DNA of 64,000 nucleotides, from NCBI GenBank assembly GCA_036479015.1, contig JAZGFB010000045.1, forward strand, positions 62,001-126,000, written 5' to 3'. Source of the DNA: NVTR01 sp036479015. Lineage in GTDB: Bacteria > Pseudomonadota > Alphaproteobacteria > Rhodobacterales > Rhodobacteraceae. The notes below the pieces were generated by a model. It searched no databases. It was not told the origin of the DNA and saw only the letters and a list, made by a program, of their open reading frames with translations. Each line of letters starts with the position of its first letter. The first letter of the stretch is position 1. Positions 52,617 to 60,875 of this stretch are shown here, piece by piece. The position numbers and the translations under genes were made by a program.

Positions 52617-54025
52617 AGCCGATCCCCAAGCAAGAACTGCGCCACCTTATCCAGCCTGATATGGGGCGGGCCTTGCCCCGGTTTCAGGCTCAATTTCGCC
52701 GGGGCAAAAGCCATAGCGCTGAAATCCGCATCCAGCCATTTTGCGGCCCCCGCACGCGCCGGGCCCAACAGACGCGCCGGATCATCTGGCAATTCGCCGG
52801 GGTAAAACGCCGCCTGTTTGCCACTGATCAACCTGCCCCGCACACAGTCCAGCGCCGTGCCCTTATGGTCCCTTGTTTCCTCTACAGTCGCCCGCAGTGA
52901 CGCAATCGACATTGCCGCCGTATCGGCCCCCTTGAAATCGGCGCGGGCGCGTGCGTCTTTCACCAATGCTTCCATGATCCCAGTCAACCGCCCATGCTGA
53001 TGATGGTGCATATGGTCGGCCTTGGTGGCGGCAAACAGTATCTTTTCCACCCGCTTGCCCCGCAGCAGCCGCGACATAAAACGGTTACTCCCCGGGCGAA
53101 ACGCCCCCAGGATATCAGCCATGGACCGGCGCAGGTCTTCCACCGCGCGCGGCCCGGCATGGATCGCCCCCAGCGCATCCACCAACACCACTTGCCGGTC
53201 GATCTTGGCAAAATGGTCCCGAAAGAACGGCTTGACCACCTTTGACCTATACGCCCCATAACGGCGCTCCATTTCGCGGTACAGACTGCCCCGTTTGGCC
53301 CCTTGCCCGCCGGGCAGCGGCGCGAATGTCAAAACCGGCGATCCCGCCAGATCACCGGGCAGCAAAAACCGCCCCGGCGTGCAATCGGAATATCCGGCAT
53401 CACGCGCCACAGCCAAATAGCTGGCAAACGCCGCCGCCAACCCTTGGGCCACAGGTTCATCCAGCCTGGCCGCGCCATCGGTTTCCCCCGCCAGCGTCAG
53501 AAAACCCGCCGCCATGTCGCGGCCCTGCAACCGCGCAAACGTTTCATCCGACCATTCAGCATAGGACTTATCCAGCAACGCCAAATCAAGCAGCCATTCA
53601 CCCGGATAGTCTACAATATCAATATGCACCGTGCGCGGCCCCGACACCGCCCCCAATATCCCCGTCGGCTGAACCCGCAGACTAAGCCGCAGCTCAGATA
53701 TTGCCCGGGTACTTTCAGGCCAATGGGGCGTGTCCGACAATAGGGCCCCCAGATGGTTTTCATAATCAAACCGCGCCACCGTATCATTGGGCTGTGGGCG
53801 CAGATACGCCGCCCGGATCGCACCATTTGACGCGGCCAGCAGCTGTGGCATCCGGCCCCGGTCAATCAGGTTGGCCAAAAGCGAGGTGATGAACACCGTC
53901 TTGCCGGCCCGCGCCAGCCCCGTGACCCCCAGCCGGATTGTCGGCTCAAACAGCGCCTCAGACACCGAGGCCTGTACCGCATCCACCCGCCGCACCAATC
54001 GATCTGAAATATCAGAGATCACCAA
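52613..54025 (-). CDS. ycjX: YcjX-family GTP-binding protein
   Basis: About 471 aa, DUF463 family. The P-loop GVTGLARAGKTVFITSL and the WPESTRAISELRLSL segment and IDIVDYPGEWLLDL (switch region) are hallmarks. YcjX proteins are phage-shock-linked GTPases of unknown target. The long open frame runs upstream to 54337, but truA on the other strand starts at 54149, so I place the start at a TTG at 54025 with AAAGGG upstream, giving MVISDISDRLVRR; a GTG at 54022 is equally possible. Confidence 0.86.
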   Translation of the reverse strand: MVISDISDRLVRRVDAVQASVSEALFEPTIRLGVTGLARAGKTVFITSLLANLIDRGRMPQLLAASNGAIRAAYLRPQPNDTVARFDYENHLGALLSDTPHWPESTRAISELRLSLRVQPTGILGAVSGPRTVHIDIVDYPGEWLLDLALLDKSYAEWSDETFARLQGRDMAAGFLTLAGETDGAARLDEPVAQGLAAAFASYLAVARDAGYSDCTPGRFLLPGDLAGSPVLTFAPLPGGQGAKRGSLYREMERRYGAYRSKVVKPFFRDHFAKIDRQVVLVDALGAIHAGPRAVEDLRRSMADILGAFRPGSNRFMSRLLRGKRVEKILFAATKADHMHHHQHGRLTGIMEALVKDARARADFKGADTAAMSIASLRATVEETRDHKGTALDCVRGRLISGKQAAFYPGELPDDPARLLGPARAGAAKWLDADFSAMAFAPAKLSLKPGQGPPHIRLDKVAQFLLGDRL

Positions 54026-54148
54026 AACGCCCGCCCTTTTGTTATTGCTGTCCAATATAAGGGCGGGCGCACGGCTTTGGTAGGGGCATTGCAAGCAACA
54101 GACCCGCCAGCCATTGCCCCCGGCCACTGCGCGCGCTATTGCGCCCCC

Positions 54149-54922
54149 ATGCCCAGATACGCCCTTAAAATTGAATACCACGGTGCGCCGTTTTTCGGCT
54201 GGCAACGCCAGAAAACCCACGCCTCTGTGCAGCAGGAAATTGAAACTGCCCTGCGCAAGCTGGAACCAAACGCGCCAGATATCGCCGCGGCCGGGCGCAC
54301 CGATGCTGGCGTGCACGCACTGGCCCAGGTGGCCCATTGCGACTTGGCAAAAGACTGGAATCCGTTTCGCTTAAACCAGGCGCTGAATTTCCACCTTAAA
54401 CCACAGCCCATCGCAATTGTTGATGTTTGCCCTGTACCAGATGATTTCCACGCCCGGTTTTCGGCGCTTGAACGGCGTTATATGTTTCGCCTGATTTCCC
54501 GGCGCGCACCGGTAACCCATGACAGCGGGCTGGTCTGGCAGGTAACCCGCCCGCTTGATCTGGACGCCATGCGCCAAGGGGCGGCACATTTGCTGGGCCA
54601 CCATGACTTTACCACCTTTCGCAGCACCGAATGCCAGGCCAAAAGCCCGACTAAAACCCTTGATCAGCTGGACATAACGGCCAAACCATACCCCGGCGGT
54701 ACCGAATATAACTTTCATGTTCGCGCCAAAAGCTTCCTGCATAACCAAGTGCGCAGCCTTGTTGGAACCATTGAACATGTGGGTTCCGGCAGCTGGCAAC
54801 CGGGCCAGGTTGCGCATGCCTTACAGGCCCGAGATCGCGCCAAATGTGGAACAGTGTGTCCGCCACAGGGGTTGTATCTGGCCGCTGTTACCTATGATCC
54901 GGACCCATTTGTTGGTAACTGA
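54149..54922 (+). CDS. truA: tRNA pseudouridine(38-40) synthase
   Basis: 257-aa pseudouridine synthase modifying positions 38-40 in the anticodon stem-loop. The catalytic Asp lies in AAGRTDAGVHALAQVAH, and LEIEYHG-like MPRYALKIEYHGAPFFGWQ begins the protein. The ATG at 54149 gives the family N-terminus; the longer in-frame start at 54077 does not. It is divergent from ycjX. Confidence 0.95.
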   Translation: MPRYALKIEYHGAPFFGWQRQKTHASVQQEIETALRKLEPNAPDIAAAGRTDAGVHALAQVAHCDLAKDWNPFRLNQALNFHLKPQPIAIVDVCPVPDDFHARFSALERRYMFRLISRRAPVTHDSGLVWQVTRPLDLDAMRQGAAHLLGHHDFTTFRSTECQAKSPTKTLDQLDITAKPYPGGTEYNFHVRAKSFLHNQVRSLVGTIEHVGSGSWQPGQVAHALQARDRAKCGTVCPPQGLYLAAVTYDPDPFVGN

Positions 54923-55130
54923 TTCTTAATGCCCCGGACCTGCCAATCCGGAAAAAACCCTTATTTTACAGGCAATATCACTAGCCTATAGAAACAGTAT
55001 TAACCACAAATCGACATTGATCGACAAAAATCACACAGTTTTCGGCCATATCAGCCGATACACGGTGCTGCCCTTTTTCTGCCCCGATTGGCTGGAAAAA
55101 CGGTCTCAAGATTTTTGTTGGAGAGTAAAA

Positions 55131-55277
55131 ATGGAATTCACTATTATCACATTCGATCAGATCGCACTGGCCACAATGGCATGTGTTGCCCTGCGTGAAG
55201 TCATGATTGTTGCGTTGCCGGATGCCATCGCTGGCCCAGGTGGCTGGTTGGTCAATACCGCTGCCGAAGAAGCCTAA
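55131..55277 (+). CDS. unknown 48-aa protein
   Basis: Short orphan frame with TTGGAGAGT before the ATG, a good ribosome binding site. The sequence has a hydrophobic segment (ITFDQIALATMACVALREVM) and an acidic end (NTAAEEA). It is preceded by a 208-base gap without a gene after truA and ends 8 bases before the convergent fdhA stop. I recognise no family. The frame may be real but lacks a homology anchor. Confidence 0.5.
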   Translation: MEFTIITFDQIALATMACVALREVMIVALPDAIAGPGGWLVNTAAEEA

Positions 55278-55285
55278 ATACTAGC

Positions 55286-58081
55286 CTAAGCCACTGATTC
55301 TGCCGCAGAAATTATCCGGGCGGCAGAGAACTTAAATTCCGGTATCTTGCCAAACGGGTCCAGCGCTGCATTGGTCAACACGTTGGCCGCAGCCTCGCCA
55401 AAACAAAACGGCATGAACAACATGCCCGGCGTCACATCCCGATCTGCCCTCAGCGTCAGCGTCACAGCACCCCGACGGGTTTCAACCGTCACTTGCTGGC
55501 CCCGTTCAAACCCCATTTGCCCAATATCGCGTGGATGCATTGACACCACAGGCGTTGGTTCCTGCGCATTCAGCGCCGCCGATGTTCGCGTCATTGATCC
55601 GGTATGCCAATGTTCCAACATCCGCCCCGTGGTCAGCACCAGCGGATAGTCATCATCCGGCAACTCATCCGGTGGCAGCAAATCAGCAGGCACAATCTGC
55701 GCCCGCCCATTTGCGGTTGGAAATCCATCGGTAAAAATCACCGCATCGCCAGGCATATCTGCCGCTTTGGCCGGATAGGTCACCGCCCCCTGCGCCATGA
55801 TCCGATCCCAACTTATATTGCTCAGCGACGGCATCATCGCGGACATTTCAGCGTAAACATCTGAAATATCGCTATATTCCCAGTTCGCACCAACACGTGC
55901 CGCCAGTTCCACTATCAGTTCCCAATCCTGGCGCGCATCCCCCGGTGGGGTGATTGCAGGCCGCCCGATCTGAACCTGACGGTTTGAATTGGTGTAGGTG
56001 CCGGTCTTTTCTGCCTGGCTACTGGCCGGAAAGACCACATCGGCGTGCCAGGCGGTTTCGGTCAGGAAAATATCCTGCACCACCAGATGGTCCAGCTTGG
56101 CCAATGCAGCGCGGGCGTGTTTTTGATCCGGGTCCGACATGGCCGGATTTTCACCCATGACATACATGCCTTTGATTTTGTCATCATGGATGGCGTGAAT
56201 AACCTCAACCACGGTCAAGCCGCGTGCCGGGTCCAGCGTGCGCCCCCATGCATCCTGATATTTTGCCCTGATATCAGCGTCTTCCACCGATTTGTAATCT
56301 GGAAAAAACATCGGGATCAGCCCGGCGTCAGACGCACCTTGCACGTTATTTTGCCCGCGCAACGGGTGCAAACCGGTGCCCTGTCGCCCCACATGGCCAC
56401 AGATTAACGCCAGCGCAATCAGACAGCGCGAATTGTCAGTCCCATGCACATGCTGGGAAATCCCCATGCCCCAGAAAATAATTGAACGGTCACTGGTGGC
56501 ATACAGCCGGGCGATTTCGCGCACATAATCCGCCTTAACGCCGCAAACATCCTGCATTGCTTCGGGCGTAAAATCGGCAACCTTGGCTTTCAGCGCCGCA
56601 AACCCATCCACATTGGCGGCAATATAAGCGTCATCGCTCAGCCCTTCGCTGATGATCACATTGATCATCGCATTCAGCAGTGCCACGTCAGTTCCGGGCT
56701 TGAAAACAACCGGATGGCTGGCATGGCGGCCTATCCCCTGACTGCGCGGATCAATCACAATCAGCTTGGCACCACGTTTCGCCGCCTGCTTGAAATATGT
56801 CGCCGCAACCGGGTGGTTTTGCTCGGGTCGGGCGCCAATGATGATGATGCAATCGGCATGACCCGCATCGGTGAATGGTGCTGAAACAGCGCCGGACCCA
56901 ATGCCTTCCAGCAACGCCGCGACGCTGGATGCATGGCACAGCCGGGTGCAATGATCGACGTTATTGGTGCCAAAGCCATGGCGGATAAGCTTTTGAAACA
57001 AATAGGCTTCTTCATTGCTGCCCTTGGCCGAACCAAAGCCACACAGCGCCCCGCCACCGTCCGTTCCGATGATGCCGTTGAACCCGTCACCGGCCACTTG
57101 CATGGCCTCTTCCCAACTGGCTTCACGAAACACATCCATCATAGTGTCCGGCGTCAGCCGCATATCGCCCTTCTTTGGCGCATCATCGCGCCGGATCAGC
57201 GGTTTGGTCAGCCGATCCTTATTCAGCACATAATCATAACCAAACCGGCCTTTGATGCACAGCTTGCCACGGTTGCCGGGGCCATTGCGGCCATCAACTT
57301 TGACGATGCGGTTGTCTTTGACGGAAATCTCAGTCTGACAGCCGACACCGCAAAACGGGCAGACAGTTTGCACCGTCTTATCGGCATAAACCACACGCTT
57401 TGTCGCGTCATCATTCAGCAACGTCTTTTCCATCAGCGCCCCTGTCGGGCAGGCCTGAACGCATTCACCACAGCCCACACAGGATGACAGGCCCATGGGA
57501 TCATCCAGATCAAACACCGGCACCGCGCCCATGCCGCGTGACGCCATGCCGATCACGTCATTGACCTGCACATCGCGGCAGGCCCGTTCGCACAAGGTGC
57601 AGGAAATACAGGCATCCAGGTTCACCGCAATCGACGGGTGCGACGCATCATGGAAAATGCTGTCCACCGGAATTTCACCGCCCGCACCGGGGCGGGTCGA
57701 TGGAAAACGCGCCACGTCCAGCCCCGCCAACCCCGCCTGAGCCCAGAAATGCGCGTCAGGGTCCGGGCTAACGTCACGCGCCGGCATGTCGCTGGCCAGC
57801 AAGTCAAACACCAACCTGCGGCTGGTTTGCACGCGCGCGCCGCCGGTGTTTACTACCATGCCAGCGCTTGGCATCCGCACGCAACTTGCGGCCAAAACCC
57901 GCTCGCCCTCGACCTCAACCATACAAGCCCGGCAATTGCCGTCGCTGCGATATTCCGGATCATCCTTGAAACACAGATGCGGAATATCGGTGCCCTGGCG
58001 CTTGGCCACAGCCCAGATCGTTTCGCCCGCTGCGGCCTCAACCGCCACGCCATCCAGCGTGAATTTCACCAACCCGCTCAT
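55286..58081 (-). CDS. fdhA: formate dehydrogenase catalytic subunit
   Basis: 931-aa molybdopterin enzyme oxidising formate to CO2. The N-terminus is a 2Fe-2S ferredoxin domain (C37, C50, C53, C67), followed by a ferredoxin domain with CISCTLCERAC and CVGCGECVQACPTGAL, the 4Fe-4S motif CPFCGVGC, and a bis-MGD domain. The Mo ligand is Cys in LCHASS rather than selenocysteine (RVUHGPS in E. coli FdhF). It starts at 58081, overlapping fdhB by four bases. The layout matches FdsA-type NAD-dependent enzymes. Confidence 0.94.
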   Translation of the reverse strand: MSGLVKFTLDGVAVEAAAGETIWAVAKRQGTDIPHLCFKDDPEYRSDGNCRACMVEVEGERVLAASCVRMPSAGMVVNTGGARVQTSRRLVFDLLASDMPARDVSPDPDAHFWAQAGLAGLDVARFPSTRPGAGGEIPVDSIFHDASHPSIAVNLDACISCTLCERACRDVQVNDVIGMASRGMGAVPVFDLDDPMGLSSCVGCGECVQACPTGALMEKTLLNDDATKRVVYADKTVQTVCPFCGVGCQTEISVKDNRIVKVDGRNGPGNRGKLCIKGRFGYDYVLNKDRLTKPLIRRDDAPKKGDMRLTPDTMMDVFREASWEEAMQVAGDGFNGIIGTDGGGALCGFGSAKGSNEEAYLFQKLIRHGFGTNNVDHCTRLCHASSVAALLEGIGSGAVSAPFTDAGHADCIIIIGARPEQNHPVAATYFKQAAKRGAKLIVIDPRSQGIGRHASHPVVFKPGTDVALLNAMINVIISEGLSDDAYIAANVDGFAALKAKVADFTPEAMQDVCGVKADYVREIARLYATSDRSIIFWGMGISQHVHGTDNSRCLIALALICGHVGRQGTGLHPLRGQNNVQGASDAGLIPMFFPDYKSVEDADIRAKYQDAWGRTLDPARGLTVVEVIHAIHDDKIKGMYVMGENPAMSDPDQKHARAALAKLDHLVVQDIFLTETAWHADVVFPASSQAEKTGTYTNSNRQVQIGRPAITPPGDARQDWELIVELAARVGANWEYSDISDVYAEMSAMMPSLSNISWDRIMAQGAVTYPAKAADMPGDAVIFTDGFPTANGRAQIVPADLLPPDELPDDDYPLVLTTGRMLEHWHTGSMTRTSAALNAQEPTPVVSMHPRDIGQMGFERGQQVTVETRRGAVTLTLRADRDVTPGMLFMPFCFGEAAANVLTNAALDPFGKIPEFKFSAARIISAAESVA

Positions 58082-59757
58082 GTCAGCTCCTCCGGGAAGA
58101 ATTTGATCAGATGCGCCACACAATTGGGTGCCGCTTGGCCCAATCCGCAAATCGAACTATCAGACATAACCTGCATTAGTTCCGCCATTAGCGGCTGATC
58201 CGGGGCGGTTTCTTGCAATAATCGAACCATTTTGTCGGTTCCGGCCCGACACGGCGTACATTGGCCACAGCTTTCATGTTTAAAAAATTCCATGGTGTTC
58301 AACACCGCGTCGCGCACTGAATCGCGATGCCCCAGGATCACCACCGCGTGGCTGCCGATAAAACCGCCATCCGGCTCAAAACTGCCAAAATCCATTGCCC
58401 GGTCTGCCATCGATGCCGGAAATATCCCGCCCGAGGCCCCACCGGGTAAAAACGCCTTAAATTCATGGCCCTCGGCCATGCCACCGCAATATTCGCTAAT
58501 CAGCCAGTTCAGGGTGATGCCCGCCGGGGCCAGCTTTACACCCGGCTCACGTACCCGCCCAGACACCGAATAGGACCGCAATCCGTTATGGCCTTCACCG
58601 GCACCCTGATCCGCGAACCATTTGGCCCCATTGGCCAAAATATCCGGCACCCAGGCCAGGGTTTCAATATTGTGGTTCAAGGTGGGCCGCCCGAACAGCC
58701 CAACTTCGGCGATGTAAGGCGGGCGATGGCGCGGCAATCCGCGCTTGCCCTCAATGCTTTCCAGCATCGCACTTTCTTCACCGCAGATATAGGCGCCCGC
58801 GCCCCGGCGCAGTTCAATCGGGGTGCTCAGCAGCCCGGCCTTATCCAGCGCCGCCACTTCCCGGTGCAATATTTCCAGCGCCGCCGGGTATTCATCACGC
58901 ATGTAAATATATATCCGTTCACACCCCACCACATGGGCCGCAATCAGCGCGCCTTCCAGCATCCGGTGCGGCGTGCTTTCCAGCCACCAGCGGTCTTTAA
59001 ACGTCCCCGGCTCGCCCTCATCCCCGTTCACCGTCATGAAACGCGGGCCTTCATAGCCGCGCACAAATCCCCATTTCTTACCGGCAGGAAACCCGGCTCC
59101 GCCAAGGCCACGCAGCCCGGCATCAGACATGGTGGCAATGGCATCATCACCCGATATTTCACCCGACTGAACACGCGCCAGCACCTGATAACCGCTGACC
59201 GATTGATAGGCCTCAAGGGTTTCATAATCCGGAATGTCAGGCGTATCCGCCGTCGCCGTCGCCATGATGATCTTTCCCACATCCGCGACATCTACCGCCC
59301 GCTTGCCGACCTGCGCCGCTGGGGCGTGATCACAGCGACCAATGCACGGCACATGCTGCACCCGCACCCGCGCCGGATCAGTGCTGGCCTCCAATTTGCC
59401 AATCAGATCAGCCGCCCCCGCCAGGGCACAGCTCAGCCCATCACAGATCCGTACCGTCAGCGGTGCCGGGGCATCTTGCCCTTCTTTGACAATATCAAAA
59501 TGGTGATAAAAACTTGCAACTTCAAACACTTCCACCTGTGCCATGCGAAACAGCTCGGCCAAAGCCGCCAGATGGCGCGCCTGCAAACAGCCAATGCCAT
59601 CCTGCACCAGATGCAATGCTTCAATCAGCATATCCGGGCGGCGGTCCATGCCCCCCAGCAGCATCGCCACCTCAGCCAATGCGCCGTCTTCAACCTGGCG
59701 TCCCTTGGGCAGACTGACATCGCGTTTCTGAGTGTGAGAGCGTTTCCCAGCGTTCAT
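58078..59757 (-). CDS. fdhB: formate dehydrogenase diaphorase subunit (NuoE-NuoF fusion)
   Basis: 559-aa protein. Residues about 30-165 are a NuoE/FdsG-like 2Fe-2S domain (CDGLSC and CIGRCDHAPA); about 190-555 is NuoF/FdsB-like with the NADH/FMN site (GGAGFPAGKKWGF, NGDEGEPGTFKDR), and the C-terminal 4Fe-4S motif ESCGQCTPCRAG. In the R. capsulatus type these two parts are separate genes (fdsG, fdsB); here they are one protein. It passes electrons from formate oxidation to NAD. The chaperone and small subunit genes of the fds operon (fdsC, fdsD) are not in the window. Confidence 0.92.
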   Translation of the reverse strand: MNAGKRSHTQKRDVSLPKGRQVEDGALAEVAMLLGGMDRRPDMLIEALHLVQDGIGCLQARHLAALAELFRMAQVEVFEVASFYHHFDIVKEGQDAPAPLTVRICDGLSCALAGAADLIGKLEASTDPARVRVQHVPCIGRCDHAPAAQVGKRAVDVADVGKIIMATATADTPDIPDYETLEAYQSVSGYQVLARVQSGEISGDDAIATMSDAGLRGLGGAGFPAGKKWGFVRGYEGPRFMTVNGDEGEPGTFKDRWWLESTPHRMLEGALIAAHVVGCERIYIYMRDEYPAALEILHREVAALDKAGLLSTPIELRRGAGAYICGEESAMLESIEGKRGLPRHRPPYIAEVGLFGRPTLNHNIETLAWVPDILANGAKWFADQGAGEGHNGLRSYSVSGRVREPGVKLAPAGITLNWLISEYCGGMAEGHEFKAFLPGGASGGIFPASMADRAMDFGSFEPDGGFIGSHAVVILGHRDSVRDAVLNTMEFFKHESCGQCTPCRAGTDKMVRLLQETAPDQPLMAELMQVMSDSSICGLGQAAPNCVAHLIKFFPEELT

Positions 59758-59985
59758 TTTTTGCCCCTAATCAATGACATCGGGAATGTAACCCCATTCT
59801 GCAGATGCACAATGACTGTGCACGACACAGATAGTATCAGGACCGACCCCCCCCTCGTTTCTGGCCACCTGCACCGGTCAAATAATCGTGCGTTTCACCG
59901 CAAACCCTGCGTCAAAGCCATTACCGACTTGAAAAGGCCACCAATTGGCATCACATAGCCCATGATAAAAATCTCAGAGGCCTTG

Positions 59986-60795
59986 ATGAACGACGCCCCG
60001 ATCCAAACACGACTGCGCGTCGCCACCTGGAACCTTTGGTGGCGGTTTGGCCCATGGCAGGAACGTACCTCCGCCATTGTTGCAACCCTAAAAGACATCG
60101 ATGCTGACATCATTGCCCTGCAAGAGGTTTGGGATGATGGCACAACCAATTTTGCCGCTCAATTGGCCCAGGAATTAGGGTACCACTACGCCTTTGCGCC
60201 CGGCGCACGCCCAAATGGCATCCATATGGGCAACGCCATTCTGTCGCGCTGGCCGATCAGCCAGCATGATATAACGCCGCTTTATGATGACCCAAAAGCC
60301 CCGGAAATGCGGGTGGCGCTCTACGCCGAAATTGACGGCCCGCGCGGCAAAATCCCGGCATTTTGCAGCCATTTGAACTGGCGCCAACAAGACAGCCATA
60401 TCCGCCAGGAACAGGTGGCTGAAGTGACGCAGTTCATCGACAATAAACGCCCCTGGAACTACCCGCCCATCCTGTGCGGCGATTTCAACGCCGACCCACA
60501 AGCCAAAGAAATTCGTATGCTCACCGGGCAAACCACTGTGCCGGTCAAGAACCTGGTATTCCATGATGCCTGGTCCTTCATGCACCCGGCAGAACCTGGT
60601 TTCACCTGGGACAACGCCAACCCCCACGTCATTGATGGTTTTGAACCGGATCGGCGTATTGACTACATTTTCACCGGCTGGGCCCGGGGCCAGGGGGCTG
60701 GCCATATCGTAGACTGCCAGCTCCAGGGCACAGCCCCGATCAACGGCATCTGGCCAAGCGATCACTACGCCGTGGTGGCAGATCTGCGCTACTGA
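59986..60795 (+). CDS. endonuclease/exonuclease/phosphatase-family protein
   Basis: 269-aa protein of the EEP superfamily. Motifs: VATWNLWW (metal/Asn), ALQEVW (Glu), LCGDFNADP (Asp/Asn), RIDYIF and WPSDHYAVVADL (His). This set is complete, so it is probably an active metal-dependent phosphodiesterase or phosphatase; nuclease, lipid phosphatase or sphingomyelinase-like activities all occur. The ATG at 59986 has AGAGG upstream, better than an ATG eight codons earlier. No signal peptide is visible. Confidence 0.85.
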   Translation: MNDAPIQTRLRVATWNLWWRFGPWQERTSAIVATLKDIDADIIALQEVWDDGTTNFAAQLAQELGYHYAFAPGARPNGIHMGNAILSRWPISQHDITPLYDDPKAPEMRVALYAEIDGPRGKIPAFCSHLNWRQQDSHIRQEQVAEVTQFIDNKRPWNYPPILCGDFNADPQAKEIRMLTGQTTVPVKNLVFHDAWSFMHPAEPGFTWDNANPHVIDGFEPDRRIDYIFTGWARGQGAGHIVDCQLQGTAPINGIWPSDHYAVVADLRY

Positions 60796-60815
60796 CACAG
60801 CTTTATCATTGTTCC

Positions 60816-60857
60816 AATATATCCCCGCCGGAGGCATTGATTTTTCGCAGAAAAATC
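60816..60857. repeat. dispersed composite repeat, copy 3
   Basis: AATATATCCCCGCCGGAGGCATT directly followed by the palindrome GATTTTTCGCAGAAAAATC (60839-60857), in the gap between the convergent EEP gene and betA. Its left half is nearly identical to 29717-29737. Confidence 0.72.
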
Positions 60858-60875
60858 ACCCCTTATTATCGGATA

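Noticed and set aside
54026..54337. Upstream extension of ycjX to 54337
   Set aside because: It would overlap truA on the opposite strand, and the extra residues do not match the YcjX family; the family N-terminus starts near VISDISDRL.
58465..59958. 497-aa open frame on the plus strand opposite fdhB
   Set aside because: It is antisense to a clear NuoE-NuoF fusion with all cofactor motifs. The translated product is His/Arg/Pro-rich without any domain, typical of shadow frames in GC-rich coding DNA.
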